A DNA stretch of 64,000 nucleotides, from NCBI RefSeq assembly GCF_003696265.1, contig NZ_RFFH01000017.1:1-64000 (forward strand), in the 5' to 3' direction. The stretch comes from Nocardia stercoris (lineage in GTDB: Bacteria; Actinomycetota; Actinomycetes; Mycobacteriales; Mycobacteriaceae). Made by a program: the position numbers and the translations under genes. Shown piece after piece: positions 16,348 through 25,859 of this stretch. A model generated the notes under the pieces. It was not told the DNA's origin, did no database searches, and saw only the letters and a program-made list of their open reading frames with translations. How positions within the stretch are numbered: the first letter of the stretch is position 1; every line of letters starts with the position of its first letter.

Positions 16348-16377
16348 GGCCGCCGCCGGCCGGACGCGGCGGCGGCC
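16348..16377 (+). terminator. GC-rich hairpin after the amine oxidase
   Basis: Nine-base arms GGCCGCCGC (16348-16356) and GCGGCGGCC (16369-16377) with a 12-base loop, seven bases after the stop codon. It is probably a terminator. The rest of 16341-16642 shows no gene. Confidence 0.5.
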
Positions 16378-16642
16378 ACCGCCCCGGTGCTCGCCACAGC
16401 CCGGCCGACGGTGGTCACGATCGTCGCGGCTCGCAGGGCCTGCGAGCACTTCGCGCGAGACTGCGCCGATCACCGCGGCGACTACTGCCGCCGGCCCGAC
16501 CAGTTCAGCGGGTCGAGGGCCGACGATGCCGAGCGGTTGAGAGATCTCGGATTCGTCCGCTGCGCAGCGACCACGAGCAGCGCAGTGGAGATATGTTGCT
16601 GCGCAGAGCGATCGGTGCGGTGTATCACATGGAACGGCGGGC

Positions 16643-18124
16643 TCACCGATCGCCCATGACGATTGCGTGCCAACTCTTGGCCGGGGCGCCGGTGAGTTCG
16701 TGCATGACGTGTTTGATGTTGGTGTATTCGTCGAAGGAGTATGCGGACATGTCCTTGCCGAAGCCGGAGGCTTTGTAGCCGCCGTGGGGCATTTCGCTGA
16801 CGATGGGGATGTGATCGTTGAGCCAGACGCAGCCGGCCTTGATCTCGCGTGCGGCGCGGGCGGTGCGGAAGACGCTGGTCGACCAGGCGGAGGCGGCCAG
16901 GCCGTAGGGGGTGTCGTTGGCGAGGGCGATGGCCTCGTCATCGGTGTCGAAGGGGAGGCAGACCAGCACGGGCCCGAAGACCTCCTGTTGGACGATCGCC
17001 GAATCCTGGGCGGCGTCGACGATGAGGGTCGGCTCGTAGTAGGCGCCCTGTGGGAAAGCGGGTGGGATGCGGCCGCCGCGAACGACTTTCGCGCCATCGG
17101 CCACCGCGCGGTCGACCATCGCGGCGACCCGGTCGCGGTGGGCCCGCGAGATGAGGGAGCCGAGGTCGGTGTGCGGGTCGTCGACCGGGCCGATCGTCAC
17201 GCCGTCCATCAGTTCGGCCACCCGCGCCACGAACTGGCCGAAGCGGGATCGCTGCACGTAGGCGCGGGTCGCCGCGGTGCAGTCCTGTCCGCCGTTGATC
17301 AGCGCGCCCGCGACCGCGCCGCGCGCGGCCGCCTCGATATCGGCGTCGTCGAACACGACGAACGGGGCCTTCCCGCCGAGTTCGAGGTGCACCCGCTTCA
17401 CGCTGCCGGCCGCGGTCGCCGCGACCTGCTTGCCGACCCCGGTCGATCCGGTGAACGACACCATTGCCACATCGGGGTGGGCGACGAGCGCGGCCCCCGC
17501 CTCGGGTCCGGTGCCGGTGACGATATTGATCACCCCGGCGGGAATGCCTGCGGCAGTTGCCGTCTCGGCGAAGATCAGCGAGGTGAACGGGGTCAGCTCG
17601 GAGGGTTTGAGCACGATCGTGTTCCCGGCCGCCACGGCGGGTAGGACCTTCCACCCCGCCATCTGCAGCGGGTAGTTCCACGGCGCGATCGACCCGACCA
17701 CTCCGACGGGTTCGCGGCGAATCGACGAGGTGTGTTCACCGCTGTACTCCGCGCTCGCTCTGCCATCCAAATTCCTTGCCGCGCAAGCGAAGAACCGCAC
17801 ATTGTCGATGGTGCCCGGCACATCGAACTCGGTGGCCAGCTTGATCGGCTTGCCCGCGCCCCTGCTCTCTACCGCGGCCAGCTCCCCGGCCCGCTCGGCG
17901 AGCAGGTCGGCCCATCTGTACATTGCGACCGATCGCTCGCCGGGTGTTCTGGTCGACCAGCCAGGGAAGGCGGCGACCGCGGCTACGACCGCCGCGTCGA
18001 CATCGGTGGCGGTCGCGGCGGTTCCGGTGGCGATCACCGCGCCGGTGGCCGGCTCGGCGATCGCCAGCACCTCCCCGGCGCCCGCGCGCCGGACTCCGTC
18101 GATGTATTGCAGTGGCACGTGCAT
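16643..18124 (-). CDS. Aminoaldehyde dehydrogenase (4-aminobutyraldehyde dehydrogenase-like)
   Basis: A 493-residue NAD-dependent aldehyde dehydrogenase. The cofactor and catalytic motifs are APWNYPLQM, the FTGSTGVGK turn, LELGGKAPFVVFDDAD with the catalytic glutamate, and GGQDCTAATR with the nucleophilic cysteine. The NGGQDC variant and the ending YSFDEYTNIKHVMHELTG are typical of gamma-aminobutyraldehyde (PatD-like) dehydrogenases. Homology starts at the ATG at 18124, which has an AGGAA box, so the longer frame to 18220 is rejected. It lies eight bases after the aminotransferase gene in the same operon. It probably oxidises the aminoaldehyde released by amine oxidation to an omega-amino acid. 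Confidence 0.88.
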   Translation of the reverse strand: MHVPLQYIDGVRRAGAGEVLAIAEPATGAVIATGTAATATDVDAAVVAAVAAFPGWSTRTPGERSVAMYRWADLLAERAGELAAVESRGAGKPIKLATEFDVPGTIDNVRFFACAARNLDGRASAEYSGEHTSSIRREPVGVVGSIAPWNYPLQMAGWKVLPAVAAGNTIVLKPSELTPFTSLIFAETATAAGIPAGVINIVTGTGPEAGAALVAHPDVAMVSFTGSTGVGKQVAATAAGSVKRVHLELGGKAPFVVFDDADIEAAARGAVAGALINGGQDCTAATRAYVQRSRFGQFVARVAELMDGVTIGPVDDPHTDLGSLISRAHRDRVAAMVDRAVADGAKVVRGGRIPPAFPQGAYYEPTLIVDAAQDSAIVQQEVFGPVLVCLPFDTDDEAIALANDTPYGLAASAWSTSVFRTARAAREIKAGCVWLNDHIPIVSEMPHGGYKASGFGKDMSAYSFDEYTNIKHVMHELTGAPAKSWHAIVMGDR

Positions 18125-18132
18125 GCGGATTC

Positions 18133-19491
18133 CTAGCTGGTGGTGTGGGCGTCGGCGACGATGAGTGCCCGGTCGAGGATGGCCAGACCCTCCTTCGCTT
18201 CCGCCTCGGTGATCACGCACGGGGGGACGACGTGCAGGCGGTTGAAGTTGACGAACGGTAGCAAGCCGCGGGCCCGGCAGGCCGCGACCAGTTCGTTCAT
18301 GGCCGGGCTCGTGCCGCCGTAGGGTGCCAACGGTTCCCGGGTGGCCCGGTCCCGGACGAGTTCGACCGCCCAGAACACGCCGAGTCCGCGGACCTCACCG
18401 ATGCTCGGATGCCGCTGGGCCAGCTCGCGTAGCCCGGGCCCGAGTACCCGTTCGCCGATCTCGGCGGCGTTCTCGACGATCCGTTCCTCGGTCATGGCAT
18501 TGATCGTGGCGACCGCCGCCGCGGCCGCCAGGGGATGTCCGGAGTAGGTCAGGCCGCCGGGGTAGACCCGGTCGGCGAAGGTGGCCGCGATCGCAGCGCT
18601 GATCGCGACCCCGCCGAGCGGCACATAACCGGAGTTGACGCCCTTGGCGAAGGTGATCAGGTCCGGGATGACGCCGAAATTCTCGATGGCGAACCACTTT
18701 CCGGTCCGCCCGAACCCGGCCATCACCTCATCGGCGATGAAGACGATGCCGTGCGTGTCGCACAGTTCTCGCACTCCGGCCAGGTACTCGGTGGTCGGCA
18801 CCATGATCCCCGCGGTGCCGGGCACCGATTCGAGCACGATCGCCGCGATGGTCGAGGGCCCCTCCATCTCGATGGTGCGCGCCAAATGCGCGAGCGCCCT
18901 GTCGGTTTCCTGTGCCTCGGTCTCGGCGTCGAACTCCGAGCGGTAGAGGAACGGGCCGAAGAAGTGGACCGTCCCGGTGTTGCCGTGGTCGTTGGGCCAG
19001 CGGCGCGGGTCGCCGGTGACGTTCACCGCCGTCTCGGTGCCGCCGTGGTAGGAGCGGTATCGCGAGAGCACTTTGTAGCGGCCGGTGTGCAGCCGTGCCA
19101 TCCGGATGGCGTGCTCGACCGCGTCGGCCCCGCCGTTGGTGAAGAAGATGGTGTCCAGGTCGCCGGGGGTGCGTTCGGCGATCAGCCGGGCCGCCTCCGA
19201 GCGTGCGTCATTGGCGAATTGGGGTGCGACCGTGCAGAGTTTCGCCGCCTGTTCGGCGATCGCGGCGATCACCTTCGGATGCTGGTGGCCGATATTGGTG
19301 TTGACCAGCATGGAGGAGAAGTCGAGCAGCCGGTTGCCGGCGCCGTCCCAGACGTAGCAGCCCTCGGCGGCGGTGATGACGGTCGGGGTCAGCGCGGCCT
19401 GCGCGGACCAGGAGTGGAAGACGTGGCGGCGGTCCAGCTCGTAGGCACGAGCCGCCTCGGGGGTCAGGATCGTCTCGGGGGTCATGGTCAT
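18133..19491 (-). CDS. Class III (PLP) omega-aminotransferase
   Basis: A 452-residue PLP-dependent class III aminotransferase. The signature VFIADEVMAGFGRTGKWFA lies before TFAKGVNSGYVPLGG, whose lysine is the PLP-binding residue. FFTNGGADAVEHAIRMAR is the phosphate-binding region and SGHPLAAAAAVATI is typical of omega-amino acid:pyruvate or beta-alanine/GABA transaminases. It sits between the aminoaldehyde dehydrogenase and the CoA-acylating semialdehyde dehydrogenase, so it should convert an omega-amino acid such as beta-alanine or GABA to a semialdehyde. Two ATG codons begin the frame (MTM); either could be used. Confidence 0.88.
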   Translation of the reverse strand: MTMTPETILTPEAARAYELDRRHVFHSWSAQAALTPTVITAAEGCYVWDGAGNRLLDFSSMLVNTNIGHQHPKVIAAIAEQAAKLCTVAPQFANDARSEAARLIAERTPGDLDTIFFTNGGADAVEHAIRMARLHTGRYKVLSRYRSYHGGTETAVNVTGDPRRWPNDHGNTGTVHFFGPFLYRSEFDAETEAQETDRALAHLARTIEMEGPSTIAAIVLESVPGTAGIMVPTTEYLAGVRELCDTHGIVFIADEVMAGFGRTGKWFAIENFGVIPDLITFAKGVNSGYVPLGGVAISAAIAATFADRVYPGGLTYSGHPLAAAAAVATINAMTEERIVENAAEIGERVLGPGLRELAQRHPSIGEVRGLGVFWAVELVRDRATREPLAPYGGTSPAMNELVAACRARGLLPFVNFNRLHVVPPCVITEAEAKEGLAILDRALIVADAHTTS

Positions 19492-19502
19492 CGCCGCTGC
19501 TC

Positions 19503-20993
19503 CTACGTGTTCTGCGGGAAGCCGAGTTCCAGACCGCCGTGGCTCGGGTCGAGCCAGCGGGTGGTGACGGCCTTGGTCCTGGTGAAGAAGTGCACGCCGT
19601 CGGTGCCGTGCGCGTGCGAGTCGCCGAACAGCGAGTTCTTCCAGCCGCCGAAGCTGAAGTAGGCCATCGGAACCGGGATCGGGACGTTGATGCCGACCAT
19701 GCCGACCTCGACCTCGTGATGGAATCGGCGTGCCGCGCCGCCGTCGTTGGTGAAGATGGCGGTGCCGTTGCCGTAGCGGTTGGCGTTGATCAACGAGACG
19801 GCCTCCTCATAGGTCTCGACCCGCACGACCGACAGGACCGGCCCGAAGATCTCGTCGGTGTAGACGCTCATGTCCGGTGTGACGTCGTCGAGAATGGTCG
19901 GTCCGAGCCAGAATCCGTCCGGCGCGCCGTCGACGGCCAAGCCGCGGCCGTCGAGCACGACCTTGGCACCGGCGGCCTCGCCGGCGTCGATGTACTCGAC
20001 GACGCGGTCCCGGTGTGCCTTGGTGACGAGCGGGCCCATGTCCGCGCCGGAGCGGCCGTCGCCGGTCACGATGGTCGTGGCCCGCTGGGCGATCCTGCCG
20101 ACCAGGTCGTCCGCGACGCCGCCGACCGCGACCACCACGCTGATCGCCATGCACCGCTCACCGGCCGACCCGAAGCCGGCGTTCACCGCTGCGTCGGCGG
20201 CCGAGTCCAGATCGGCGTCGGGCAACACGACCATGTGATTCTTCGCCCCGCCGAGTGCCTGCACCCGCTTTCCGGCCGCGGTGCCGCGCCGATAGACGTA
20301 CTCGGCGATCGCGGTCGACCCCACGAACGACACCGCCTTGATACCGGGATTGTCCAGCAGCTCGTCGACGGCGACCTTGTCGCCCTGGACGACATTGAAC
20401 ACCCCGTCCGGCAGGCCGGCTTCCTGCCACAGCTGCGCCAGCCACAACGCCGCCGACGGATCCTTCTCGCTCGGCTTCAACACCACGGTGTTGCCCGCGC
20501 CGATGGCCAAGGGGAAGAACCACATCGGCACCATCGCCGGGAAGTTGAACGGCGCGATGATCGCGACCGGGCCCAGCGGCTGGCGGATACTGTGGATGTC
20601 GACGTCGGTCGACGCGTTCTCGGTGGCGCTGCCCTTGAGCAGATGCGGTATGCCGCACGCGAATTCGACCACTTCGAGCCCGCGTGTAACCTCGCCGAGC
20701 GCGTCGGCGGCGACCTTGCCGTGCTCGGCGGTGATCACCGCGGCCAGGTCCACCTTGCGCTCGTTGAGCAGTTCGCGGAAGCGGAACAGGACCTGGGTGC
20801 GGCGGGTCAGTGAGGTGTCTCGCCACTGCGCGAAGGCGAGTGTCGCGGCGTCGACGGCTGCGCGGGTGTCCGCCACATCGGCCAATGCGACCTGTGCGGT
20901 GACCTCTCCGGTCGCTGGGTCGGTGACCGGGGCCGTCGCCTCGCTCGTCCCGGAGATCGGCTTGCCGTCGATCCAATGGCCGATGGTCCGCAT
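19503..20993 (-). CDS. mmsA: Methylmalonate/malonate-semialdehyde dehydrogenase (CoA-acylating)
   Basis: A 496-residue aldehyde dehydrogenase of the MmsA type. Features are APFNFPAMVPMWFFPLAIGAGN, FVGSTAIAEYVYRRGTAAGK, ALGGAKNHMVVLPDAD (where MmsA enzymes lack the usual catalytic glutamate) and FGSAGERCMAISVVVAVGG with the active-site cysteine. It converts methylmalonate or malonate semialdehyde plus CoA to propionyl- or acetyl-CoA with loss of CO2. Homology begins at the ATG at 20993, so the frame to 21083 is not used. It is the first gene of an operon with the aminotransferase and aminoaldehyde dehydrogenase, and is divergent from a PucR regulator. Confidence 0.9.
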   Translation of the reverse strand: MRTIGHWIDGKPISGTSEATAPVTDPATGEVTAQVALADVADTRAAVDAATLAFAQWRDTSLTRRTQVLFRFRELLNERKVDLAAVITAEHGKVAADALGEVTRGLEVVEFACGIPHLLKGSATENASTDVDIHSIRQPLGPVAIIAPFNFPAMVPMWFFPLAIGAGNTVVLKPSEKDPSAALWLAQLWQEAGLPDGVFNVVQGDKVAVDELLDNPGIKAVSFVGSTAIAEYVYRRGTAAGKRVQALGGAKNHMVVLPDADLDSAADAAVNAGFGSAGERCMAISVVVAVGGVADDLVGRIAQRATTIVTGDGRSGADMGPLVTKAHRDRVVEYIDAGEAAGAKVVLDGRGLAVDGAPDGFWLGPTILDDVTPDMSVYTDEIFGPVLSVVRVETYEEAVSLINANRYGNGTAIFTNDGGAARRFHHEVEVGMVGINVPIPVPMAYFSFGGWKNSLFGDSHAHGTDGVHFFTRTKAVTTRWLDPSHGGLELGFPQNT

Positions 20994-21107
20994 AGGGGGC
21001 GCTCGTTTCGCTCGCAGGGAATTGGTTGCCTCAACCCTGCGGCACAACCGACCGTACCGCGACCGACGAAGCGTACGAAACATGCGAATTTATATTACGA
21101 TCCGTCG

Positions 21108-22751
21108 GTGCTGTTGACGGTAGCCGACGTGCTCGCGACACCGGTGGTCCAAGCCGGCCACCCGGAGGTGATCAGCGCGGCCAATCTCGATCGGGCGGTG
21201 CGCTGGGTGCATGTCAGCGACCTGGCCGAGATCGCCGACGTGCTGGTCGGGGCGGAACTGATCCTCACCACCGGACAGGCGCTCGCCGCACCCGCACCGG
21301 ACCGGATCCGGTATCTGCGCTCGCTCGCCGACGCGGGGGTCGCGGGCCTGATCGTCGAACTCGGCAGCTATGTGCGCGAACTCGGCCCGGCCGTCGCCGA
21401 CACCGCCCGCGCACTCGGGCTGCCGGTGATCGCACTCCATCGGGTGACCCGGTTCGTGGAGATCACCGAGGCGGTGCACCGGGAGATCGTCGCCGACCAG
21501 TACGCCGAACTCGAATTCGCTCGCACCGTGCACGAGACCTTCACCGAGCTCAGCGTGCGCCGTGCCGCGCTCACCGAGATCGTCCGCACCGCGGCGAGCA
21601 TGCTCGACGCCTCGGTCGTGCTGGAGGATCTGGCGCACCGCGTGCTCGCGGCCACCGCGCGCCACATCAGTTCCTCGGCGCTGCTCGACAATTGGGAATC
21701 GGTCTCGCGGCTCTTGCCGGAAGGAGACGACGTCGTCGCGGTCGGCCCGCACACCCAGCGCTGGGGACGGCTGATCCTGCGCTCCGAACGAGTGCACATT
21801 CCCCGCGCCCGCATGGTGCTCGAACGTGCCGCCCAGACGCTCACCCTGCACCGGATGATCGACAAGGACCGCTTCGGCCTGCACCGGCGAGCCCAGACCG
21901 GGCTGATCGCAGACCTGGTCGACGGTCGCGTCGCCGACGAACGCGACGCCCAAGCCCGCGCCGCCGCCCTCGGTCTCACCCGCCGCGCCCGCTACGTGCC
22001 CCTCGCCGTCGCTATCGAAGCCGATGTCGACCCTGATCCCGTTGCCGCCCAACGTCACTCGACCGCAGTGGTGGAGGCGGTCACGCACGGACTCGGGCTC
22101 GTCAACGCCTCCGCGTTGAGCTCGGCCGAGCATCGGGCCGATACCGCGCGCATCGATCAGCGCGGTGCCGCGCTCGGGTCCGGGGAGCGGGTGGCGATTG
22201 TGCTCGCCCTGACTCGCGACCGCGACGTCGACGACCAACTGGACTCGGTATGCGCGGCGGTACTGACCGAGGTGCGCCGAGTGGACGGTGTGCGGCGCGC
22301 GGTGGTCGGCGTCGGTATCGACTCCGAGTCCCTACTCGATACCGCCCGCCAGCTCGGCGCGGCGGCCGACATCGCCGCCGTCGCGCGTTCGTTGCGCGCC
22401 GATCACGAACGAAAGTTCTTCCGCAGCGCCGATATCCACCTGCGCGGCCTGGTCTCGCTGATCCGGGACGAGCCGGGTGTGCAGAGCTTCGCAGAGACCG
22501 AACTCAGCGCGCTGCTGCGATACGACATCCGGCACGCCGCCGACCTCACTGGCACCCTGCGTCGCTTCCTGGACCTGGCCGGCAACAAGACCGAACTGGC
22601 CAAGACCCTCGCCATCAGCCGCCCCACTCTCTACGACCGGCTCGCCCGCATCGAACGTATCCTCGCCGTCGACCTCGACGACGGCGAGTCGCGGACCTCA
22701 CTGCACACGGCGCTACTCATTCGCGAGCTCAGCGGAGCCGACAAAACGTAA
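21108..22751 (+). CDS. PucR-family regulator of the amine-catabolism operon
   Basis: A regulator of about 547 residues. The start is taken as the GTG at 21108, just before LLTVADVLATPVVQAGHPEV, the conserved PucR N-terminal domain; a TTG at 21114 is also possible. The middle region is a GGDEF-like domain, and the C-terminus has the helix-turn-helix LAGNKTELAKTLAISRPTLY followed by DRLARIERIL. It is divergent from mmsA, with about 114 bases between start codons, including an AT-rich TTTATATTACG stretch suitable for a promoter. The APC permease follows in the same direction. The position suggests it senses an amine or amino acid and controls both sides. Confidence 0.88.
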   Translation: MLLTVADVLATPVVQAGHPEVISAANLDRAVRWVHVSDLAEIADVLVGAELILTTGQALAAPAPDRIRYLRSLADAGVAGLIVELGSYVRELGPAVADTARALGLPVIALHRVTRFVEITEAVHREIVADQYAELEFARTVHETFTELSVRRAALTEIVRTAASMLDASVVLEDLAHRVLAATARHISSSALLDNWESVSRLLPEGDDVVAVGPHTQRWGRLILRSERVHIPRARMVLERAAQTLTLHRMIDKDRFGLHRRAQTGLIADLVDGRVADERDAQARAAALGLTRRARYVPLAVAIEADVDPDPVAAQRHSTAVVEAVTHGLGLVNASALSSAEHRADTARIDQRGAALGSGERVAIVLALTRDRDVDDQLDSVCAAVLTEVRRVDGVRRAVVGVGIDSESLLDTARQLGAAADIAAVARSLRADHERKFFRSADIHLRGLVSLIRDEPGVQSFAETELSALLRYDIRHAADLTGTLRRFLDLAGNKTELAKTLAISRPTLYDRLARIERILAVDLDDGESRTSLHTALLIRELSGADKT

Positions 22752-22908
22752 GACCAACCGGCGCGAGAACGTCACACCGTCAGAAATGTGGGCTAGCTCA
22801 TATTTTGGGCACGTTGGCGGTAACCCGGATTCACGCTGTCGCAACAAACTCCTCCGCACAATCGCCCCAGGTCGCACGACCGGATGAAGCTGATGAGGAG
22901 TACTTGCG

Positions 22909-24408
22909 ATGGCATCGACGACACACACGACCGCGCCGCCCGACTCGACGGTCGCTCGCCTCAAGCCCAACGCCCTCGGATTGTTCGGCGTGGTGTTCAT
23001 GGCCATCGCGACCGCCGCCCCGATCACCGCGATGACCGGCAACGTGCCGTTCATGATCGCCTCCGGGTCCGGCACCGGCACCCCGGCCGCGTTCCTCATC
23101 GCCATGGCGGTGCTGGCGGTCTTCTCGGTCGGCTACACCACCATGAGCAAGCACATCACCGCCACCGGCGCCTTCTACGGCTTCATCTCCTACGGCCTGG
23201 GCCGTACCGTCGGGCTGGCGTCCGGTCTGCTGGCCACCTTCGCCTACATGGTGTTCGAGCCGTCGCTGGTCGGCATCTTCGCCAGCTTCGGCACCAACAC
23301 CATCGGCTCCCAGTTCGGTGTGCACGTGCCGTGGTGGGTATTCGCGGTGATCATCTTGGCGATCAACGCGGTCGGCACCTGGTTCGGCGTCAAGGTCGCC
23401 GAGAAACTGCTGGTGGTGCTGCTGCTCACCGAGATCACCGTGCTCACCGTCATGGCCGTCGCGGTGGCCGTGCACGGCGGCGGCCCGGACGGGTTCTCCT
23501 TCGCTCCGCTCAACCCGGTCAACGCCTTCACCGGGCCCTCGGCGGGCCTGGGCCTGTTCTTCGCCTTCTGGTCGTGGGTCGGCTTCGAGTCCACCGCCTC
23601 CTACGGTGAGGAGTCCAAGGACCCCAAGCGGGTGATCCCCAAGGCCACCATGATCGCGGTCCTCGGCGTTGGCGTCTTCTACGTGCTGGTGTCCTGGATG
23701 GCCATGAGCGGCAACGGTATCGACGCCTCCGCCAAGATCTCCGGCGGCGACAGCCCGATGGATCTGTTCTTCGACCCCACCACCGCCTATGTCGGGCACT
23801 GGGCGGTGATCGCGATGCAGTGGCTGATGGTGACCGGCTCGCTGGCCTGCGGAATGGCCTTCCACAACTGCGCATCCCGCTATCTTTACGCGCTCGGCCG
23901 CGAGGGTGTGGTGCCCGCACTGCAGCGCACCATCGGCAGCACCCACCCCGGATACGGTTCGCCGCGGATGGCCGGTCTTGTCCAGACCGTATTCGCGGCG
24001 GTGCTGGTCGCCGCCTTCGGCATCGCCGGTAAGGACCCCTACTCGGGCACGTACACCCTGCTGGCGATCATGGGCACCATGGCCATCCTGATCGTGCAGG
24101 CGGTCTGCTCGTTCGCGGTGTTCAACTACTTCCGCTCCCATCACCCCGAAACCCGGCACTGGTTCCGGACCGTCGTCGCCCCACTGTCCGGTGGCGTGGC
24201 CATGCTGGCGGTGGTCGGCCTGCTGGTGATGAACATGAGCACCGCCGCCGGCACCGAATCCGGCTCACTGATCCTCGGCGCCACCCCGTGGATCGTGGCC
24301 GCCATCGCCGTCACCGGACTGGGCTGCGCACTGTACCTGCGGCGCACCGACACCGAGCGCTACAACCTGCTGGGCCGCACCATCCTCGAGGAGTCACACG
24401 AGCGGTGA
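22909..24408 (+). CDS. APC-superfamily amino acid/polyamine permease
   Basis: A 499-residue membrane protein with about 12 hydrophobic segments, in the APC superfamily. The first helix contains FMAIATAAPITAMTGNVPF, with the unwound substrate-binding segment of the family, and the conserved SWVGFESTASYGEESKDPKR appears near residue 225. TTMSKHITATGAFYGFISYGL (the TM2-3 region) is also typical. A GATGAGGAG box precedes the ATG. It follows the PucR gene by 157 bases and closes the cluster, ending in the hairpin at 24414-24450. It probably imports the amine or omega-amino acid degraded by the divergent operon. Confidence 0.88.
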   Translation: MASTTHTTAPPDSTVARLKPNALGLFGVVFMAIATAAPITAMTGNVPFMIASGSGTGTPAAFLIAMAVLAVFSVGYTTMSKHITATGAFYGFISYGLGRTVGLASGLLATFAYMVFEPSLVGIFASFGTNTIGSQFGVHVPWWVFAVIILAINAVGTWFGVKVAEKLLVVLLLTEITVLTVMAVAVAVHGGGPDGFSFAPLNPVNAFTGPSAGLGLFFAFWSWVGFESTASYGEESKDPKRVIPKATMIAVLGVGVFYVLVSWMAMSGNGIDASAKISGGDSPMDLFFDPTTAYVGHWAVIAMQWLMVTGSLACGMAFHNCASRYLYALGREGVVPALQRTIGSTHPGYGSPRMAGLVQTVFAAVLVAAFGIAGKDPYSGTYTLLAIMGTMAILIVQAVCSFAVFNYFRSHHPETRHWFRTVVAPLSGGVAMLAVVGLLVMNMSTAAGTESGSLILGATPWIVAAIAVTGLGCALYLRRTDTERYNLLGRTILEESHER

Positions 24409-24413
24409 CCGCG

Positions 24414-24450
24414 CGACGGCGTGCGAGGTGGTCATCCTCGCACGCCGTCG
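24414..24450 (+). terminator. Strong hairpin terminator after the APC permease
   Basis: Perfect 15-base arms, CGACGGCGTGCGAGG (24414-24428) and its complement (24436-24450), flank a 7-base loop, six bases after the permease stop codon. Confidence 0.75.
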
Positions 24451-24614
24451 GCATCCCTCGACATGCACGCGGCTACTTGCCCACCGCGACGGCATCGTCC
24501 GGAGCGCGTCTGTGACGAGGTTCAACCACGGACCGTGGCGCAGGTCATTGCCCGAAATGGTCCGGGTGGGCATCGTTGTCGGTTCATTTTCCGAAGATCG
24601 CGTGGAGATTCCCT

Positions 24615-24842
24615 ATGACCGACCATCATTTTGCTTACGACCTCACGATGGACGAGGCACGGCGGCGACTCGCCGTGGTCGCGGCGCTCGGTGACGACTT
24701 CGATCCGGTTCGGGCGCTGGAGCAGGAGGAGTTGGCGTACGACATGCTGTACTCCGGCCTCGACGCTGAGCAGCAGCGCATCTACGACCACCTCGTCCAC
24801 GCCGGGATTCTGCCGGATCGGGAACAACGCCGGATCGCCTGA
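24615..24842 (+). CDS. Small acidic helical protein (DUF6400-like)
   Basis: A 75-residue protein starting MTDHHFAYDLTMDEARRRLA with a GGAG box in front of the ATG. It is predicted to be helical and acidic, with YDMLYSGLDAEQQRIYDHLV near the end. I recall similar short actinobacterial proteins annotated DUF6400, with a conserved DLTxDEARRR start and an LDAEQQRIYDxL core, but no function is known. It stands alone between the permease terminator and a truncated thioesterase. GC-rich third positions support coding. An earlier non-ATG start at 24576 is less likely. Confidence 0.65.
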   Translation: MTDHHFAYDLTMDEARRRLAVVAALGDDFDPVRALEQEELAYDMLYSGLDAEQQRIYDHLVHAGILPDREQRRIA

Positions 24843-24879
24843 CGTCGCATCCGGTCGCCAGTGACGACCGGCGCGCGAT

Positions 24880-25533
24880 GTGCCATTGCCCGGCCCCGGC
24901 CGAGCGTTCACGACCACACCGACGGCGCGGGTGCGCGACGGAAAACGCATTCGGGTCGCCGACGTGTCGATGCTGCAGAACGGCACGATCGCGGCTCGAG
25001 CCTCGGTGGTCCTCCTCCAGCCTTCCGCGCAGCCACCCGGCGGGCTGTGGCAGCGGGAACGCGAGCCCAGGCCGCCCGCACCTCAGGCCGCGCCGCATGC
25101 CGCGCCGAGGGTGCCGTTGTTCAGCAGCGGGGCCGACGAGGATCGATGGTCGGACAAGCCTACCGAGCACGAGAACCGCGGGCGCAAACGTACCTGGCAG
25201 CACCCGATCGACGTCGTGGCCGGCGAGGAGCTGACGCCGTTCGCGCGGGCCGCGATCGTCGGCGAACACGCCAGCATGATGACCAACTGGGGTGACGCGG
25301 GCATCGGGTTCATCAACACCGATCTGACCCTGGCTCTTTCCCGAATGCCCGAAGGCCCCGAGCTCGGAGTGGAGGCCGACAGCCACTTCAGCGACCGCGG
25401 CACTGCCGTCGGCGTTACCACGTTGTTCGACCGCCGCGGTTCGTTCGGCAGCGCCATGGTCACATCCGTGTCCAACGCCGGGCGGCAGATCAGCAACGCC
25501 CAGCTGAACGTGGCGGTCAAGGCGCACATGTGA
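24880..25533 (+). pseudogene. 5'-truncated acyl-CoA thioesterase-like protein
   Basis: The frame from about 24920 encodes ARVRDGKRIRVADVSMLQNG, then TIAARASVVLLQ, and later MTNWGDAGIGFINTDLTLAL. These match the middle and C-terminal double-hotdog half of actinobacterial thioesterase-superfamily proteins of about 260 residues. The first 60 or so residues expected in this family (the first hotdog strands and helix) are missing, and the preceding codons are unrelated, proline-rich sequence. The 3' end is intact to the TGA at 25533 and is followed at once by an IS3 remnant. I call it a decayed gene, although an internal start could still make a partial protein. Confidence 0.65.
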
Positions 25534-25707
25534 GTTCGGCACCGGCGGTGGACGACCTCGTGTACAACGGTGGCCTGCATCTTCCGCGAGCAGCTGGCAC
25601 ACCGAATTCGGCCAAGCAGTTCTCGGCCCTCGTTGAGTACCTGCGCGTCGATCGCCGATCTTGTCCGCTGCTGGACGTGCTGGCGCTCGGACTGGCCCAT
25701 CCCGCCG

Positions 25708-25803
25708 CACGACTACATCCACCGGTACAACACCGAACGCGTCTCCATAACGCTCGAGGGCCTGAGCCCGGTGGAGTACCGGACCCGGGCCCTCAGCGCC
25801 TAG
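25708..25803 (+). pseudogene. IS3-family transposase (OrfB) C-terminal remnant
   Basis: The last 31 codons read HDYIHRYNTERVSITLEGLS followed by PVEYRTRALSA and a stop. This is the characteristic C-terminus of IS3-family OrfB transposases (DYIxxYNxxRIxxxLxGLSPVxYR). Nothing upstream matches the DDE catalytic core. Sequence just after the stop (25813-25837, with TTGGCCAGTCCAACAATCGG) looks like the outer end of such an element. It is the right-hand scar of a lost insertion sequence. Confidence 0.75.
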
Positions 25804-25859
25804 CCTCTTATTTGGCCAGTCCAACAATCGGGGGCCAGTTCAGCAGCGGTGGCTCTCGG

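Noticed and set aside
14898..16418. Minus-strand frame of 506 codons opposite the amine oxidase
   Set aside because: Antisense to an oxidase with Tat signal and FAD motifs; the product has no family features.
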